Assembly (NCBI GenBank): GCA_021442155.1 | Contig: CM038218.1 | Span: forward strand, 63,114,474 to 63,178,473 | Reading direction: 5' to 3' | Length of the DNA stretch: 64,000 bases | Source of the DNA: Cymbidium sinense | Lineage: Eukaryota > Streptophyta > Magnoliopsida > Asparagales > Orchidaceae | Part shown: positions 31,872-45,598 of the stretch, in pieces | Layout of the letters: every line of letters begins with the position of its first letter | Numbering within the stretch: the first letter of the stretch is position 1 | The notes under the pieces: model-generated | What the model saw: only the letters and a program-made list of their open reading frames with translations | Databases searched by the model: none | What the model was told of the DNA's origin: nothing | Program-made: the position numbers and the translations under genes

Positions 31872-34800
31872 ACTTCAACTAATTAAAACTCAACCCAAAA
31901 TCAAGCCAACTAAACTCAATTGTCTCACTTGACCCAAAGTGGCCAATTTGACCTACATGAACCAAAATCTAATTCAATCATAATCAAAGTGAATTAAGCC
32001 AATCCAAACTTCATGACATGATTGTTGATCATCCTAGGTTGATCAATTATCATAAATTGGGTCAAATCGAGTCAACCTAGGCCTTTGATCAAGTCAACCC
32101 TTTAATCCATATGAACTTAAACTAGCCAAATTGCAAAGTAAGCCAAATCTCTTGAAACCCATGATTCATACCAACCCAGGATCAATACTTGAACATGACT
32201 TGACCTTCTATTGAGATAGACCTAACCCAATTGGCCCTCTTGACCCAAGTTGACCCAAATTGACTTAAATAACCAAAATAGGTCAAATAAAAATCTAATC
32301 TAATTTGATTGCAACCAATGGCTCAAGTTCATTCTAAATTGATTGTTAAACTTGACCAAAGCCTCAATTGAGCCCAATTGATCCACTAGACTGAAATGAC
32401 CTATTGAACCTATCTTGATCTAAAGGGTCAAACCAACCTAAAACTTAATCAAATCCAAATTGAACTCAACCAAAGCCAATAACACATTTCTAATGATCAA
32501 CCAAACCCAAGCCAAGCCATGACCCAAGAAAATTTGACCAATTTGGTCAAATTGCTCAATTGACACATTTGACTCAAATGAATTCAAATGAACCAAAATC
32601 AAACTTAAATAAAATTAAACCAAATCAATGACACCAACATATCCCAAATGATCATATGAGCTTGACCTAACCCTTAGTTTGACTGAATTTGACTAATTGG
32701 TCAACCTAACCCATTTTGACATATTTGACCCAAATTGGTCAAATTGAGCCAAACCTAACCTAATGAACTCCAAATGACATAAAATTTGTCCCAACTCACT
32801 TTTGACCCAATTCAAATCTGTCTAAATCAAATCTAATGCCAAATGGTCATTCTACCCTTGGGTCAAGGGTATCTCATGAGACAAATCACTTATGTTAGTG
32901 GCCATTTCTATTCTTTGGCCACTTGGCAGCCTTCTAATGGTCCACCTAAGCATCAAAGACACTACCCAACCTGACCTAAGAGGTGGTTGGGTTATCTATG
33001 ACTAATGAAAAGGTGAATTCATCTCATCTTCCCTATTAGAGCATTTGAAATCCATAGGGCACCCACTAATCCCTCTTAGCAGCCACCTCCCAAGCCTTGG
33101 CCATCCAAACCAAGCCACTTAATATGATTCCCTACCATTTCCAATCACCCCAAGACATAAGATGTCAACTAGGAGACAAAAGTCACCATTAGTGGTGATT
33201 TTCAGCCACCACCAGGAACAAAAGAAAGAGAGGCCTCCACGAGATTATTTTGCCATTATACACACTCGAGGAGCTCCTCCAAGCAACAAAACCCATTTCC
33301 CCACTTCCTTAGGGCTATAAAAACTCTGAAACTAAGCAAATTCTGGCAAAGAAGCTGTGGCCCTTGGTGGATACAAAATTCTAAGGGGAGGCGAGGGTCT
33401 AAGTTCGCCCCAAGGCTTCATCTTGCATCTAGGAGTGTGCTCAGATCAACACAACCACTAAAAACCATCCACGGATAGATAATTTTCAAATCTTTTAGCC
33501 GACCATAGGTTCCTTTTTTTGTGTCGCTGTTTGCTCTATTTTAGGAAAATCCCTTAGATATCCCTTGCATTCTTCATTTCACATGAGCCTAATGTGAAAA
33601 TAGAAGTTTTTCGATGAGAATCATTGTGAAATCGAGCCTGGACGGACTCTATTTCACTCAGTTTCATCGATTTCACATTTCTGCCCATCGGTTCCATCAC
33701 TGCAAGGAAGAAGATCCAGTAGCCATCCGATCCCGCCTCAATAGGTACGAATGCCTATGATTAAAAGAGGAATCATGTCGATTTAAGCACTTTATATTGT
33801 GAATTTAATCTGGTCTGATTAAAGATGTGCCATCTTGCACTTTTCCCGCTCAAACACCCCACGCACCCAATCAGAGAGTGCCACACAGAGCCACTTGACT
33901 CAATCACACGACATTATGTGGAAACACGTGATCTAGTCAACGTGTGTGGCGTTGACTGGGTTTGACAAGAAATTTAGGGTTTTTCCTTTAAAAATTAATT
34001 AAATCACTTGAAACTTTAAAAATTTATAAAAAATAAAATACTCAACAAAAAAATTATAAATTAGAGCTCGTTGGATTCATCTTTTAGAGTGGAATCCAAC
34101 AAGCTCAAAATTCCTAATTTCTATTGAGTATTCTGAGCATAATTTAAGTTTTTAGTGAAAATCAAATTTCATTAATTAATCCAAAAATACATATCAAATT
34201 GATTTGAACTTTTTAAGAATGGAAACTGAAGTCAAAATACACTTACCATAAAATTTTTAAGACAAAATGATTTTTGGATTTGGAGATATTAAATTTTGAA
34301 GCTCAAATAGTCTATTTTAGTAGAATAAATTAATAGACTTTATAAAAATTTTAAAAAATTATTTAAATCGGCTGAATCTTTAAAAAATTATAACAAATCA
34401 TAGAAAAATCATAAAAATGTAGATAAATATTCATTTTAAAGGTATTTCAGAGGAGAATTTCTTAAAAATATTCTTACTTAATTTTGAATAGTAATTAGGG
34501 TTAAATTAAGATTTAATTAAAAATTAATTAACTTAATTACTCTTTAATTACTTAAGTAATTAATTCCAAATGTTGTGTGTTAATTCAATGGGATGACCTC
34601 TACCTCCCATAATTTTATTGGGATTTATTTCTTAATTAATTAGGAAAACTAACTAATTAAGCTCTAATTACTCTTTTAAATTAATTAAGAATTAATTAAT
34701 CCCATGAATAGTAACAAATTAATTAATTATGTGATTAATTATTGCTTAACAGTGAATGAACCCATGGGATAAGATTGGGGCCTCCTTCCTAATATATTTT

Positions 34801-37600
34801 CCTAAGTTTTTTCATTAATATAATTAATCAAGGCTTAATCAATTAATCTAATTGCTTAATTAATCAAATTGAAATTATAATTACATGTAATCTCAATTAA
34901 TGAAGTCTTGGGTAGACCCTTAGGTGTTCAACAACCTAAAAAATATATGATTTGCCCACATGTGTGGGTGAATTATAAGAGAACTTAATTAAGTTTCTTA
35001 ACTTAATTAACTATTAATCATGAGCCAATTGCATTAGACCCCTTTTATTTTCTTTGATTATTGCAAATTTAGTTTCCATTCATGTGCAAATCATGTTGGC
35101 TCATAATTATTTGGTTATTTAAATTAAGGGAAGATAGATAAGGGTTAATCAATGGATTTAATGCATATTACAACCTAATTAATCCATAAAATCAATCTAA
35201 TTATATTTCATTAAGCCAAATTAATTCACAAACATGAGAATGGGTTAGGATCAGCAAATCTCTTCTCATATCCTTAAAACAAATCAAAATATGAGATTAA
35301 AAATGACATTGAAGAAGCTTTGGTTTATCTTAAACGATTTTAATTATATGATTTCCCTTAGGATTTAATTAATTGAATGAAATTGTATGTTTATATTTAT
35401 TTATTCCTTTCCAGTCATGTTAAATGTTGTTTGTCATTTGAAATCATGCATTCATCTTTTCAAAGTTAAATTAAGTCAAATGATTTTCTTTTATGTAGGC
35501 TTGCATGTGTTGATTTAATTTAATATGTGTGGCTATTATCACTACTAAATCTAAATGTATTTCTCAAAATTTTACATATGAATAGTAATGAGTGTTATGA
35601 TGCTAAATGCATGGGCTTATAGCTTAGACATGTGAGGTAAAGCTTTGTTTTCCTTAATTCATAGGTAGTTTTATCTATATTTGAATGTTAATAAGTATGT
35701 AGTCTGGACATCCCGAGAACATGAGACTTTAGTTTGCCCTAAAGAGGTTATTTGATTACCTCACTTTCCTGGTTAACAGTGACACGTACTTATTTAATTT
35801 CATTTACATGTGTTCTTACATTAGAATTTGGATAAGACTTTACTCCAGATGCATAAATGTTTCAATCAAATAAAAATATAATCTTTGCATGGTGTTCCTT
35901 TTTTTTATTTATGTATACATCCATATGTATTTGAGAAAAGGAAATATTTAGTCTGGACAACCTAAGAATACGAGGCATTACGTAGCCCCAAGGAGGTCAT
36001 TTGATAACCTCACTTTCCTAGTTAACAATGGCATGTACTATCTTATGTCTCTTATACATATGTGTGTGTATTTAGTTGTCAAATTGGAACCCCTTTTCTT
36101 TTATCAATAATACATGCATCTATAATTGGCTAGGTGATTGAATTAGTTGGTCATGTGATTTGGAGCTCTCTTTCTTACATTCATGCATACAAATTTACAT
36201 ATATTTGAATACAAATGGGTATATAATTTGGATATCTCGGGAATACGAGGCTTTAGTTAGCCCCAAAGAGGTCATCTGATTACCTCACTTCCCTGGTTAA
36301 CAATGACACATACCTATATAATTCCATGCCTATGTATTTTTTGTATAAGAATTTAGATAGAGCTTTAAACTAATATGATTAAATAATTCAATCACACCAA
36401 ATGATATAAACTGCACATGCACATACGTTCATCATTTAAGTGTACTAAAAACATGTTGCATGTATAAATACATTTAGGATTAAACCTTATGCATGTTACA
36501 TATGATGGAAAGGAATGATTTAACATATGTCATGTGATAGTAATTCAATCAAATTAATTTTAAGATGCCTTTCATATTGAATGAGATTATTTAAAGTGGA
36601 CCTGAAATTAGGATTAATTTTAAATATGTAATAAGCCATTCACTTAAGAGAATTAAATCAAATTAACATGCTTTAGAAAGTGGCTTAAGGTAGGGATGAA
36701 AGAGGGCAATCCTCTTTCTTCTCTTTATAATACTTAGTTGCTAAGTGTAATCAAATGAAATAAAAGAAAACACAGATTAAAATTTTCAAATCAATTAAAC
36801 AACTTCAAGTGAAATCAACCCCTCATGCTAAATTAAATCTTTCTATACTTAGAGAATTACAACCCTAATGCTTAACAAGACGTACCACACAAGCCTTAAC
36901 ACACACATTAGAATTAAGTCACTTCTTCTAGCTCTATGTTAGGGTGGTGCTTGGTATGATATGTGTTTTTATTTTATGATGTATTATCATAGACTGGATG
37001 GTAGGCCGTGATTAGCCTAATCATATTTTTTTTGGGAATTATACTTAAGGGTCCGCTTAAAAATAAAAGTAAATGCCCTCTTTGCAGGTTGCTTAAGCCC
37101 CTAAACATAATCCTAGTTAAGATAGGCAAGCTTGGTTACCTATGTGCAAATTATGATATAATTGCCTGGGATTGTATGTATGTTTAACTAATCTCTATTT
37201 TGTAGTTATAATTAGATTTATTTTCCTATTCTTAATGTAATTTTGTAATTAAAAATTAGGATTAGTGCTATAGAGGATTAGGATGAGCATTGGCTATATG
37301 GCTTTGTCCTTGGAGGCCATGTGATGCCTTTGAAGTGGAGTAAATAAAAAATTAATCGAAGACATGAAGAATGAAGATATGAAGACCCCCCATAGCATTC
37401 ATTCATTATAATTATAATTATTCTTTTATTTTTTAGGTTGTATAAGGGTAGAGATTGACTACACATCTTTTCTTTTTCAGGTTGAACGGTGGCACCCAAT
37501 CACACCAACCACTTATTCTTGTGTGCTAGTTTTATAAAATTATTTGATATTATGTTTAGCTTGAGCATTAGAAAATGCATTATGGTGTTTAATTTTGAGA

Positions 37601-40600
37601 TGTGGGACACCACACAGATCTTAGGGGGTACTTATTAAAATGATTGAGTATGACATTAAGGAATGGTGTACTATCTCAAAAGATAGAAATCACCACCCTA
37701 TAATGGACCTAATCACCTAATAAGGACTCCTAAGGTGTGATGGGTCTTCGAATATACCAGAGATCTTTCCCTTACTTTACATGGATAAGTAAAGTAGGGT
37801 TTATTTTAAATTTGGTTCATTAAGTTTCCTATGGAGGCTAGCCCCCATAGTTAATTACATCCCAAGGAATGGAAATTCCTTAAGAATACTCTCGATTAAA
37901 GTAGATAATTAGGGTCCCCAAAGATTTCAAGGTTAAGATTATCAATGGATTGGTTGTTTTAGAAAATCAAATGGGATAGATCAAGAAGAAGACTTATTAT
38001 TGGAAGTCAAAGGGAGATGGGTAAGGAATGCTCATGATACTTGAAAGCCTAGTGAGCAATCCAATCTATCCTATGGTTGGGCTTTATATTTTTGAAATTG
38101 AAGAGAGTTAATTATTTGAGTTGACATTTTATTAGAATACGAGGACTTATAATCTCACAACATAAGATTGTGAAAATGCCTAAGAGGTGAGGATTTATGC
38201 TTGTAGCATGCAAAGGGAAACAACAACCTCAGATCTTAAATCTAAGAAGCTTTGGCGAGGGCCAAAGTATGACCTAAATCTAAGACAAAAATGGGTATAT
38301 GGTTTACCTCCCCAAGGGAGAATAAACTACCCGATTACTGGACTTATTATCATTTGGAGTGGCAGCCAGCTAACTCCTCCTATGTTTTAAATCCATGTAG
38401 GCAAGTCTTATGCTTTGCAAGATGGCTAGGCTGTTGTTTATTTGGAGGGAAAACTAAGTCCTTAAACTCACTCCATAAGAGACTAGAGTATGAATGGTAT
38501 GAATTCATGACTTAATCTAATACAAATTTTATCAAATATATTTTATTCTTTTGGAATCTTTATTTTGATATAGGCTATGGGATTTTGTATGCCTAAATGC
38601 ATGAGAATTTGATTATGGTCCAAATCAAGAGAGAAAGGGGTGTTCTTTTATCAAAGGCTCTCACAGGTTAAGCCTTTATTCTCTAACACAGATGGAAGCC
38701 CCCTCTTAACAAGAGTGGAAGAATATGACATGCATGATGTTATACATTCAATCATCCAGCTAAGGGATTGCTAAATATTTTTATTTTCTTGATTCAATTC
38801 CTAGGCTTTATGGTGAGGTTATGAGTTATTTTAAGATTTTAATTATGAGTTATTAATTGGGGTAGAAAAATTAATTTCATCCTAAGAGCCAACCGCATCC
38901 AGGCCACACATTCAAACATCAAACATGAAGAAACTATAAAAGCATGCAAGTCTAGTGCGCAATCTAAACACAACTTCTAATAATTTTATAGACTACCATA
39001 AAAGAATGAAAGGCCAGTGCAGTCGGGTTCTGCCGTACACCCCAAAAAGAGAAAAAAAGATGGGTAGCCGAGCTCTACCCTTATACAACCTGAATTACAA
39101 AAATAATATATGTTATGGGGGTCTTCTTTTCTTCATTTCTTCCTTTTTCTTCCTTTTGATTTGATTTGCTCCAAAAGAATCACAGGGCACCCCAAGGACT
39201 AAGCCTTCTAGCCATTGCTCATCCTAATCTTCCATAACACTAATTCTAATTCCTAATGCAAAATTACATTAAAAATAGAAAAAGTAAATCTAGCTACACC
39301 TACAAAATAAATGTTAGCTAAACACACCAAACAACTCAAGTAATTATATGAATAATTTGGACTTCGCACCCCACACATGGGAAACCAATCCCACCTGTCC
39401 TAACATGAGTTATGCTTAAGGGCTAATCAACCTGCACAACAAACATATTTATATTTTTATTATAGAGGCCCCTTAAGCAAAACTCCTGTAGAAAACATGA
39501 TTAGGCTAATATCGGCTTAACATCTGGTCTACAAAACATACACCCTAACATCCAGTCTAAAAAAGTACATCACAAAAAAAATACAACATCATACATGCAA
39601 CGCCCTAACTTAGCACTAGAGGTGGTGACTTAGTATTATAATGTGTGTGCTTAAGGCTTGTGTGGCAAGACTTTACTAGGCTTCTTTAGTTTAAGTTCCA
39701 ATTTGGACTTTGAATTTGTTTAAATTTTACCTTTGGGTGATTTCAAATTAAATGATTTAATGATTTATTTTTTATTTTTATTTCACTTTTATTTGATTAA
39801 AATTATATTTAGGTTTTCAAGAATGAAGAGTACAATGAATTCCATTTGTAGACATAACTCACCCTATTCGATATCCAAACCCCTAAAGAATCTAACTAAA
39901 GTCCTTAAGTATCTTAATTAGCTCATTTGAATTTATGAAATTCATTTGATTTGGTTTAGCATTTAGAATTTGAGTTTGTTTATGTATTTGAATGATTGAT
40001 TTTGGGTTAGATGTTTTTGGTTTAATTAAATCTTGATAATTCAATATCCTTGATCTCTAATGAAGTTTAAGTTTGTTTAAATTCATATGTTTTTGATTGA
40101 TTAATTTTAGATTATATGTTTTGGTTTAATTAAATCTTGATTATTCAATATCCTTTTAAATTAATATCTAATTCTTTTATTTGATTATGGTTGTGTGACT
40201 TAACTTTATGTTTATTTGATTTGATTATGGTTCATTTATTTATAGTTTGATCAGATTAGATTAATTAAGATTTTATTTTTATTTAATTGAGTTTGATTCT
40301 TTATAATTAAGATTTTATTTTTAATCTCATCCATTTGTCATGTTTATCAAAGTTTGGTTTGTATTTTAATTTCATATATTAGATAGTTAATTAGTTTATC
40401 TTTTTTTTAAGTAGGTTGAATGAGATTTGATTTAATTACATATTAAATTGATGAGAGTCTTTCTTAACTTAATTTAATTTATTTTAATTTGATTTGATTA
40501 GCTTTATTAGTCTATGGGTTTGCTTAGGTTCAATATGATTATGTAATTAGTTTAATTAAGAAGTGTATTTATGTTAATTATAAAGATTTGTTTAGTTTTT

Positions 40601-43600
40601 AATTTGATTTCATATTTGTTTAGGTTAATGATGTAATTAATGACTTAATAATTTAGGTTTAATTTAGGTTTTGATTAGTATTTAATTGCATTTATGTTTG
40701 ATTAAGTTTAAGTTTAATATGAATAATTTGATTGACTTAATTAGCTTATTTAAGATGTGTGATCAAATTACTTAGTAGATTAATTAAGTGTTTAATTTGA
40801 ATTTGATTTAAAAAGTTAATTTGGTTCATTAAGATGATAGATTAATCATTAGGTTTGCATTAATTACTTGTTTGTTCGATTGAATTAGCTTAAAGGTAAT
40901 TAATTTAATTAAGAAGTGTATTTAAGTTAATTATTAAATTAAATAAAGATTTATTTAATTTAATTTAGTTTTATATTTATTTAGATTAATGATGTAATTA
41001 ATGACTTAATGATTTATGTTTAATTTAGGATTTGATTGGTATTTAATTGCGTTTATGTTTGATTAAGCTTAGGTTTAATATGATTAATTTGATTAACTTA
41101 ATTAGTTTACTTGAGGGGAGTGATTAATTATTAAATTAAATAAAGATTTCTTTAATTTTTAATTTAATTTCATATTTATTTAGGTTAATAATGTAATTAA
41201 TGACTTAATGATTTAAGTTTAAATTAGAATCTGATTGGCATTTAATTGCATTTTATGTTTTATTAAGCTTAAGTTTAATATGATTAATTTGATTAACTTA
41301 ATTTGTTAATTTAAGAGGTGTGATTAAATAAATTAGTAGATTAATTAAGTGTTTGATTTGAATTGATTTTAATGTGATTTATAAAATTAATTTGGTTCAT
41401 TAAAATGATAGATTAATTCATTAAGTTTGCATTAATTAAATGTTTAATTAATTAAGTTTGATTAAGGGAAATTAAATTTTTTTAAATCATTAGATTAATC
41501 AAAGATTTATTTAATTAATGACTTAATTTCTCACATGTGAGTGATTTGATTTAGTCAAGTGTTTTACTTAAGTTTGATTTGATTAAAGGATTATTATTAT
41601 TACCATCATTGTTATTAAGTCAATTAACTATTTATTTTATTTCAATTAAGTTTGATTATTTATGATTAAAGTTTTATTTTATTTGATTCATTTATTATGT
41701 TTGTTTAATTTCATTAACATGTTTGTTTTAGTTATTAGGATGAAATATTTAATGGTTAATTAATTATCTTATTCCTAATGGATGTGATTTAATCATATGT
41801 TAATTAAGTTTACTTTAACTTTGTTTGGTTTAATTTGATTAATATCAAATGATTATATTGAATTGGTTTGTTAATCAATTTGAGTTTTAGTTTATTTAAT
41901 GATTAATTAATATTTAATTTGTTTTAATTTGTTAAGTAGTTTCACATAATTAAGATTCAGTACTTGGTGTTGGTTTAACAAGATTAGTTTGATTTTACAT
42001 TAAAGTTTCATTGATTTATTTAATTATGAGTTCAATTTAAAAATCTAATTATTTAATTGAATTTCATTAACTCAATTAGGTTCAACTATGTTTAAATTCA
42101 ATTTCATTTAGGGATACATGATACTTTTTTGACTTAAGGTTTGATTACCAATCATTTCGATATTACATCATTTTTGATTTTGATTTGGGAAATTATTTTT
42201 AGATTATGTTTTAATTAATTCCTTAATTGATTAAACTTTAATCTTAAGTGTTTTTTTGGAGTTCATTAGGATTCATAAAATCACATCATTTTCTTAAGAG
42301 TCCTAGGTGTCAACTGAAGTGATTTAAGCAATTTTGAAGATTTTTGTAAATTTTTGGATTTTTATTGGATTTATTTTATTTAAAATGGACAAATCTGAAA
42401 TTAAAAATTTAATTTCTCCTAATCCAGAAGTTCTTTTCACTTCAGACTTTTATGGTAGGTTTGTTTTAACTTTAATTTCAATCCCTAAAAATGTCAACTC
42501 AATCTGACTTATATTTTTAGAGTAATTAATGAAACTTTATATTTACTAAAACTTAAATTAAGTCAAACAATTCAATAAAATTTGGGAATTTATAATTTAT
42601 TAGATTTCACTCGAAAAGACGAATCCAACGAGCCCTTGTTTGCAATTTTTTATTAAGTATTTTCTTTTTTTATGAATTTTTGAAGTTTCGGGTGATTTAA
42701 ATAATTTTTAAACTAAGAATATCTGATTTTTTTCTTTTTAGCACACTTAGCACAGTGCGCGGCGCTGACATGGCAAAGCGACGTCATGTGGTGCCATGTG
42801 ATTTGTAAGCCGTGGGACGGGTGCCATGGCAGGATTGAGGGTTGTCGCCGCCCAACGGCGAATCCAGGGGTTTAACGCGATGCATGGTTTGACCTAAACA
42901 GTTTGATCATAGATCAGATGATCAAGATTAGAACGCGCGATCCAGAGGCTAGGATTACAAGATTGACGCACGATCTGAGTCATCTGATTGCGCAAACTGT
43001 GGGATCGGACTATCCAAAATGCATCAGGTGATCTAAAGGCCCAGATCGTGCAATTAGCTCACGATCTGAGTAGCTCGATCTAGCAAACCACGGGATCGGA
43101 AGGTTGCTGCTATTCGTCGATTGTAAATTGTAAAAATGTGATATTATGGAGAAAAATGAGAAAGTCTAAGTGAAAACTTGTCCAAATAGACTCATTTTTA
43201 CGTTGATTCACACTAAAAAAATTTTTATTTTCCAATTTGGATGATATAAAATACAAAATGAAGGACTATCTAGGATAAATTTCTAAAATCATGCAAATAT
43301 TCATCAGAAATGAAGGATCCTAAGGCTGGCTATGGTTTTTTGGAAGTTACCTCACCAGGGATGATTTTCGGCGACGGTGATGACCTGAGCACACTATTGA
43401 GTGGGGGAAGAGGCCTTGGAATGAGCTTGGATCTTTGTCTTCATGTTGGAATGATGTATTTTCTAGTGTTTACCATTTCCTCATCAGAATCCACCTAGTT
43501 TTGATGTTTTTGGCTCAAGAGAGGTGGGGAAGTGGTGGCTGGTTGCTTTGGGGAGATCTTGGGGGCTGAATAGTGATAAGAGAAAGAGGAATGAAGCCTC

Positions 43601-45598
43601 ATTTTCCCCTTCTTTAATAGTGGCTGAATATCTATTCTTTTTTGAATTTTTTGGCTCCAAAGTGTTGTCATCTTGCTTGGGGTGGTTGGGATGGATGATG
43701 GATTGATTGAGGACTTTGGATCTTTGCTCCAAAGTCCTCTCTTGCTACCATATGATCAGCTCTATTAAAGGAAAATGTTGGGGAGGAGTTAAATGCAGGT
43801 GATGGGGAGAATTAAATGAGGTTGGGTGGAATTCTATGTGGGGGAGGATCCATGGGAGATTTAATTGGGTTGGGCTGATTTTGGGCTGATCCTAAATGGG
43901 TTTAGGTCGAGTTTGATCAGCCCCCAATGGGTCATGGCTTCATTTCAAGAGATTTGGCTCAATTTGGGTCTTATGGGTCATATTGGGTCATATCAGGTTA
44001 GGTTGACCAATTGGTCAAATTGGATCAAATCAAGGCTTTGGTTAGGTTCAAATGATAATTTGAAGAGTTTTGGTATGATTAATTTGATTTAATTTGGCTT
44101 AGAATTGATTTTGGCTCAATTGGAATCAAATGGGTCAAATGGGTCAAGTTGACCAATTTAACCAAAATTAGCCAAATTGGCTTGGGTTATGGGTTGATTC
44201 ATGTTCAATTGGCTAATTGAAGATGAATATGTTCTTTGGTTTCAATCAATTTGGATTTAGTTTGAATTTTGGCTAATTTTATCCTTTAGGTCAATTTGGG
44301 CTAGGTTTGACCAATTGGTCAAATTTGGTTCAATTATGGCTTTGGTCAAGTTCAATTATCAATTTGGAATGAACTTGAGCCATTGGTTGCAATCAATTTT
44401 GGTTAGATCATGATTTAACCCAATTTGGTCCTTTAGGTTGATTTGGGTCAACTTGTATCGAATGGCCTTTTGGACTTGGTTTGACTCAATTTGTGATCAA
44501 GACATATTTAAATATTGACTTTGGGTTGATTCAAATCATTAGTTTTAGTTAATTTGGTGTAGGATGAGTTTTGGTTCATTTGGACTAAGGGTTGACTTGG
44601 TCAAATGACTAAGTTGACTTGGTTTGACCTAATTGATTGTAATTGATCATCCTAGGGTGATCAACAATCATGGTGGAAGGTTTTGGTGAGCTTGGTTCAA
44701 TCTAATTTGGGTTGGATTGGAAGTTGGCTCAATTGGGTCCTTTAGGTCACTTTGGGTCAAATGGACCTAAGTGGATCAATTGGTTTGGTTTTGGTTTGGT
44801 TTGAGTTTAGTTGAACTTATGTATGAGCCTTGGATTAAAATATAAATTCAACGACAATCAATTTGGAGTCCAATAGATTTTGGCTCAATTGAAAGTTTTA
44901 AGTCAAAAGGGCTAAGTTAAGCTTGACTTAGGTTGACTTGAATTTGGTTAGATGATTCTAGGTTTTATTTATATTTGGATAAATGATCGAATGAATGATT
45001 GATTCAAGAGAAAATTCATTGATTTTGACTTGATTTGGATAAAATTTGGCTAATGTCCAAAGAATTGGTTTAAAGGGCTTAGATTGAGTTTGGATTTGAT
45101 TTTTGATATAGTTTTGGTCATTTGAATTTGGATTTCATTTATATTTGTGAATATAAATGAAGGAATAATTGATTTATAAATAGATCAATTGAATTTTATT
45201 TGATCTAAAGGGAGTTTTGGCTAAGCTTATGAAGGTGGTTCATATGGCTTAGGAAGGATCTTAGGATTTAAATTTGATTTTGGGTTTCAATCATTTTGAG
45301 TCAAATTTAAAATTAGATTTAGAATTTAAATTTGAGTTTAAGGTTTGGTTTGAGATTTGAATATGGGTTTGATTTGAGAAGGTGTATATGGATTGGGTTT
45401 AGGCTATAGGGTAGGTGATTTTCTTAAGTCTTAAGGCATAGCCTAATCCTATAATTAACCCTTCTAAGTCTCTAGGCTTAGGTTAAGTGTTTACCTATTC
45501 ACTAGACGTGTCCTATGACTAAGGAAATCTTTGTGTCTAAAAGATTTCTAAGTCTAAGAGGATGAGGTTGAGGGCTCACTCCAAAAGGGAGGTCAACA
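37601..45598 (-). mobile_element. 3' LTR of element 3, apparently complete (about 8.0 kb)
   Basis: On the plus strand it starts TGTGGGACACC and ends GGTCAACA, so read on the minus strand it runs TGTTGACC to GTGTCCCACA. The order on the plus strand is: 1.3 kb conserved 3' block (37601-38930), segment with the TATA-like box (39060-39110), AT-rich region with 360/200 bp subrepeats (40600-41350), GC-richer island (42745-43110), GGTCAA-rich block (43900-44960) and terminal block. It is collinear with 56733-62654 from 39511 on. A 225 bp sample (43511 against 60631) shows about 20 differences, about 9%. The reading frames in it (for example 43310-43498) are not preserved. Confidence 0.8.
40620..41345. 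repeat. AT-rich LTR subrepeats (about 360 and 200 bp)
   Basis: The phrase GATGTAATTAATGACTTAAT and its surroundings recur at about 40630, 40990 and 41192, each followed by 'tttaattgca.tttatg' and 'taatatga.taatttgatt'. The 5' LTR has the same three at about 57815, 58170 and 58375. The LTRs of elements 1 and 2 show the GAGGTCATTTGATTACCTC units in the corresponding part instead. Confidence 0.7.

Larger units (their letters stand above)
30807..37600 (+). mobile_element. 3' LTR of element 2, first part (split by element 3)
   Basis: Starts TGTTGATCTCAC and is collinear with the 5' LTR 19384-24367, continuing past its truncation point through the third subrepeat (36268) to about 37600. There a minus LTR with terminus TGTGGGACACC begins. 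The missing last 1.3 kb of this LTR appears in the right orientation at 62655-64000, after element 3. Without element 3 and the LINE fragment the LTR would be about 7.7 kb. Confidence 0.8.

Noticed and set aside
43484..43732. Conserved small protein shared by 43484-43732 and 60571-60862
   Set aside because: Open frames of similar sequence occur in both LTRs of element 3 on both strands, but they are the two ends of one element. Similarity is expected without selection, and the reading frames differ in length and phase.
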